This document shows, piece after piece, positions 60,955 to 64,000 of a stretch of DNA of 64,000 nt. Every line of letters starts with the position of its first letter. Positions within the stretch are counted from its first letter, which is position 1. Both the position numbers and the translations under genes were made by a program. The DNA comes from Paramecium sonneborni. Taxonomy: Eukaryota; Ciliophora; Oligohymenophorea; Peniculida; Parameciidae. The notes beneath the pieces are model-generated. The model was given only the letters and a program-made list of their open reading frames with translations, was not told where the DNA came from and did not search any database. The stretch is from assembly GCA_905182985.1 (NCBI GenBank), contig CAJJDN010000023.1, forward strand, positions 438,598 to 502,597. Reading direction: 5' to 3'.

Positions 60955-61245
60955 ATTTATGTAATCATATAAATTTCTACTTATGATTTATTTATTAAAA
61001 ATTATAAAATTGTTGTAAAACATGAAATTAAATCATTATTTAAGATTTCTTTATCACTTTTTAATTTAAGAATTTCTTTAAATTTTTATTTGAAATTCTC
61101 TTCCCAAAAATTCTAAAAAAGCTTTAGAATTTTTATTCAAAAATAATTTACATATTAAAAATAAATTAAACTGGTAGATATATAAAATCTTATCCTTTTT
61201 ATCATTTTATAAATTACTTACTTACTTTATTCTTTCAATTAAATC
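60955..61245. repeat. inverted repeat, arm B
   Basis: Reverse complement of arm A (55893-56184). It begins 143 bases after the stop of the cathepsin-like gene and ends about 350 bases before the eL6 start. Sequence similarity stops abruptly at both ends of the arm. Confidence 0.93.
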
Positions 61246-61597
61246 TATATATAATTGTTCAATTATAAAATTTGTTTATTAATTGCTTTAATTAGAATTA
61301 AATGATATCATTTAAGTATTTAGATAAGTACATTGTAATCTTGAGATTTATAATTAATTTAATATAAAATCTTCATGTTTAGTTTTTAGAACAAAATATA
61401 TTTAATTTTGTATAATTTATTGATATCTATTTTATATGGGATTTATGAACTACATAATACAGTTTAACATATTAGATCTATATGATTTGGTTTCGGTATA
61501 ATAAATAAAATAATTAATAATGAATAAATGAAAGAGATGAGTGATTAAGGATAATTAAATTTTAAAATTAGATTTAAAATTAATTAAAATATAATCA

Positions 61598-62213
61598 ATG
61601 CCTGGAAAAAAGAGAACTGTGAGAATTGGTAATTGGTATAAGAGCGATGATGAAAAAGTACATTTCGTTAGAAAGAGAAAAGTATAGTGAAATAAATAGA
61701 AAAAAGGTTCCAAGACCATCTAAATTGAGAAAGATTGTACCAGGACAAGTATTAATCTTGTTGGCTGGAAGATTCTAAGGAAAGAGAGTTGTATTCTTGA
61801 AGCAGCTTAAATCAGGATTGTTGCTTGTTACAGGTCCATTCAAATTAAATGGTGTTCCACTCAAGAGAGTTAATTCAGCATATGTTATTCCAACTTCTAC
61901 AAAAGTAGATGTTAATGGAGTGAATGCTGGTTAAGTAGATGATGAATATTTCAAGAGAACATAAGCTTAAAGACGTAAAAATGAATAAGGATTTTGGGCA
62001 AAGAGAGGAGAAGTAATGGTATAATATAATGTATAGCTCACAGCTGAATAATAAGCAGCAGAAAAAACAAGATTGGAAGGTAAAAGAAAGACTTAAAAAT
62101 CAATTGATGATGCATTGATTGCAGCAGTCAAGAAAACACCACTCATGAAATAATATCTTGGTGCACGTTTTAGCATTGGTAAAACAACAAGACCACACGA
62201 TTTAGTATTTTGA
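61598..62213 (+). CDS. RPL6: ribosomal protein eL6
   Basis: Intron at 61682-61706 (25 nt) is needed to join RKRK-type start ([18 protein letters not shown]) to [20 protein letters not shown]; a second intron at 62013-62036 (24 nt) is in frame and probable, giving 188 residues (196 if retained). Family features: [40 protein letters not shown] with the following IPTSTKVDV, and the conserved C-terminal end TTRPHDLVF, equivalent to YPHKLVF of animals. Large-subunit structural protein in the cytosolic ribosome. Codon use is richer in AAG and GGT/GGA than in neighbours, as expected for a highly expressed gene. It precedes eL27 on the same strand, 290 bases apart. Confidence 0.95.
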
Positions 62214-62503
62214 TTATTCCAAGATATTATCGTACAATATAAAATATTATAATTCATATTATTTTTCCTTCTTTTTTTTTTAAATTCATATAATTTTTTA
62301 ATTATGTACTTTCAATATTTTATTTACAATTAGTTGTCTCTATTCAATATTTTTTTTCTTTTTTTAAATATATAAATTATATTTATATCATTTTAAGTGA
62401 CATCAATATATTGAGATAATATTATCTATGATAAATCAATAAATTAGATTATTTCTTACAAAAATTTGGAATAAATTATTAAAGATTTATTTAGGGTTTT
62501 TAA

Positions 62504-63036
62504 ATGGGGAAATTGTAAATAATACTATTATAAATAGCTTGAAACCAGGTCGTCTAGTAGTTATGCTTGCTGGCAGATATGCAGGAAAAAAAGCTATTTT
62601 AATTAAAGCAAATGAAGAATCAACTAAAGTAAATCTAAAATTGATTTCTTTTAGGATGCTAAATTCCCAAATGGTTTAGTCGTAGGTATCTAAAGATATC
62701 CAAGAAAAGTTACAAAAAGAATGGGTTAAAAATAAATCAGAAAGCGAACTACATTGAAAGTTTTCATTAAATAATTAAATCTTAATCACATTATGCCAAC
62801 AAGGTAATTAAAAATCGATTCTTTTTAGATACAGATTAGAAGAATCAACTTTAAAGGAAGTTAGAGATAGAATTGAAAGAGTTAAAGAGGCAGAATTGAA
62901 GAATGTTGAAAAAAGAAAGGAATTAAGAAAAAATTTGAGAAAATATTTAGCTGAAAAATATAGAACATTACCAGCTGGAAGTTTGGCTGATAAGAAAGCT
63001 TAATCAAGATTCCTTTTCTCAAAATTGAGATTCTGA
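62504..63036 (+). CDS. RPL27: ribosomal protein eL27
   Basis: 152 residues with introns at 62515-62537, 62629-62654 and 62804-62828. The start MGKFLKPGRLVVMLAGRYAG matches eL27 almost exactly once the first intron, which splits the fourth codon, is removed. Then KKAILIKANEES, FPNGLVVGIQRYPRKVTKRM, KVFIKQLNLNHIMPTRYRLE, a basic helical stretch, and the conserved C-terminus ADKKAQSRFLFSKLRF. Cytosolic large ribosomal subunit protein. The intron in codon four leaves a 5' exon of only 11 coding bases. Confidence 0.97.
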
Positions 63037-63430
63037 TCTATATTAAACAAGTATAATGTAAAATAAATAAACATTTTAACTTTCATTTATATATTTGCTT
63101 AACTATTATTCAAACATCATTTATATATTTATTTAATGATATTCTAATCTATAATAATTATCAGGCCTTTGATAAAATAATTATATCATATATTTTTAAA
63201 CATTAAAAACTGTATATAAATTTATGAATTAAATTAAATGTAAAGTCTTTGATACTAATTTAAGATTTTTCTTTATAATATATAGGTATAATAAATGAAA
63301 ATCTTGTTCATTCTGTTTCAAATGTTTGAGAAACTCATTTAAAATAATTATTGTTAATAATAAATTTGAGAATAGAAGCCATATTTAGCTGTTTATTATT
63401 CAATTAATAATATTTGATATATGATTTAAT
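63037..63430. other. gene-less spacer
   Basis: About 390 bases of AT-rich DNA after eL27 with no recognisable frame or RNA gene. Confidence 0.5.
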
Positions 63431-63571
63431 ATGATAGGTAAAAAAGATTATGAAACTTATGCTATTTAAACAACAACTAAAACAATAAAAAAATGTAGAA
63501 TCTTCAGAATAAATCCTAGTCTTAATTGTAGAGGTGATATCAAAGTGAAATTTAAATATTATATGAATTGA
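63431..63571 (+). CDS. doubtful 46-residue frame
   Basis: ATG 63431 to TGA 63569-63571 reads MIGKKDYETYAIQTTTKTIK and ends KVKFKYYMN. Composition is balanced for such AT-rich DNA, but there is no recognised family, no intron and no neighbour context. Confidence 0.2.
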
Positions 63572-63737
63572 TAATAAAAAAGAAACATAAGTTTTATATG
63601 AGATTTAAAGTAACATCTTAAAAAATATAAAAGAACACTAGAATGATAAAAGAAATTGAAAAGAATTAATTAATAATCATATATTTGTGAGAATGAATAT
63701 ATATTAATTTGTTTTAATTGAGATATTATTTAAAATT

Positions 63738-63995
63738 ATGTACAATCAGGCAACTCAGTTTCCGAATTCAAAGTACAAAACATAGCTCTGTAGACATTTT
63801 AGTAAGTGTTTGTATAAATATATAGCATCAAATGGTGTTTGTGCTTTAGGGTAAAGATGTTAGTTTGCTCATGGACCATAAGAACTTAGAGCAAATAGTT
63901 TATAAGCAGGATTTGTTGAATAAGTTATACCTGCTAATAATTTCAATAAGGTTTAAGGAATCAACCCTATGATTGTTAATTATAAAAGTAAATGA
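63738..63995 (+). CDS. CCCH zinc-finger protein (tristetraprolin type), possibly continuing beyond the window
   Basis: With a 24-nt intron at 63802-63825 the protein reads YKTQLCRHFTSNGVCALGQR followed by CQFAHGPQELR, a perfect C-x8-C-x5-C-x3-H finger (Cys18, Cys27, Cys33, His37) with the RYKTxLC lead-in of RNA-binding TIS11-type fingers. Without the intron the first spacing would be wrong, which supports the splice. Such proteins bind AU-rich mRNA. In this frame the gene stops at TGA 63993-63995 after 77 residues, but the bases from 63989 (GTAAATGATTAAG) look like the start of another short intron, so the true C-terminus may lie outside the window. Confidence 0.85.
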
Positions 63996-64000
63996 TTAAG

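Noticed and set aside
1..64000. tRNA, rRNA, CRISPR arrays or transposase genes
   Set aside because: No cloverleaf-like GC-richer segment, no regularly spaced repeats and no transposase motif was noticed on either strand; a tRNA scan and profile search were not possible here.

Overview
The window looks like ciliate macronuclear DNA, most probably Paramecium. Three things seen in the sequence say so. TAA and TAG sit inside every conserved gene at glutamine positions (for example the two glutamines of the QQDAQEF motif of the deubiquitinase at 17.3 kb) and TGA is the only stop. Genes are interrupted by very short introns (17-31 nt, mostly 22-28, GTA...TAG). Base composition is extremely AT-rich and intergenic spaces are often only tens of bases. 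All gene models below were built by hand with this code and these introns; exon sums were checked to be multiples of three unless stated.

0-12.6 kb: the 3' end of an unknown gene, a small basic protein, a MYCBP homologue, an orphan membrane protein, the complex I zinc subunit NDUFS6, a fused fatty acyl-CoA reductase/acyltransferase (first steps of ether-lipid synthesis), two coiled-coil proteins, a type I DnaJ with a C-terminal CaaX box and a PH-like protein. 12.6-21.1 kb: an MFSD1-like transporter, a mitotic-type cyclin, an RBM39-like splicing factor, a ubiquitin-specific protease, a frameshifted unknown gene and a RimK-like ATP-grasp ligase. 21.4-30.2 kb: several genes with apparent single-base frameshifts (a small fragment, a second cyclin, a coiled-coil gene, a large unknown protein) mixed with an intact secreted acidic protein that ends in a beta/gamma-crystallin-like domain. 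30.2-52.7 kb: a PI4KB-like lipid kinase, a 2710-residue secreted cysteine-rich protein, a 2239-residue BEACH-WD40 protein and a 1302-residue formin. 52.7-64 kb: a small protein, calcineurin B, a coiled-coil protein, then a block of about 4.8 kb flanked by two nearly identical 292-bp inverted repeats and holding an unknown multi-pass membrane protein and a cathepsin-like protein whose catalytic cysteine is replaced by serine; then ribosomal proteins eL6 and eL27 and a CCCH zinc-finger protein at the end.

The genes do not form an operon or a single pathway; this is ordinary housekeeping, signalling and membrane-traffic content (lipid kinase, BEACH, calcineurin, secretory-granule-like protein, formin). 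The most unusual items are the inverted-repeat-flanked block with the pseudo-protease, the cluster of frameshifted genes at 19-30 kb, and two divergent gene pairs whose start codons lie only 17 and 22 bases apart. No tRNA, rRNA, CRISPR or transposase was recognised.
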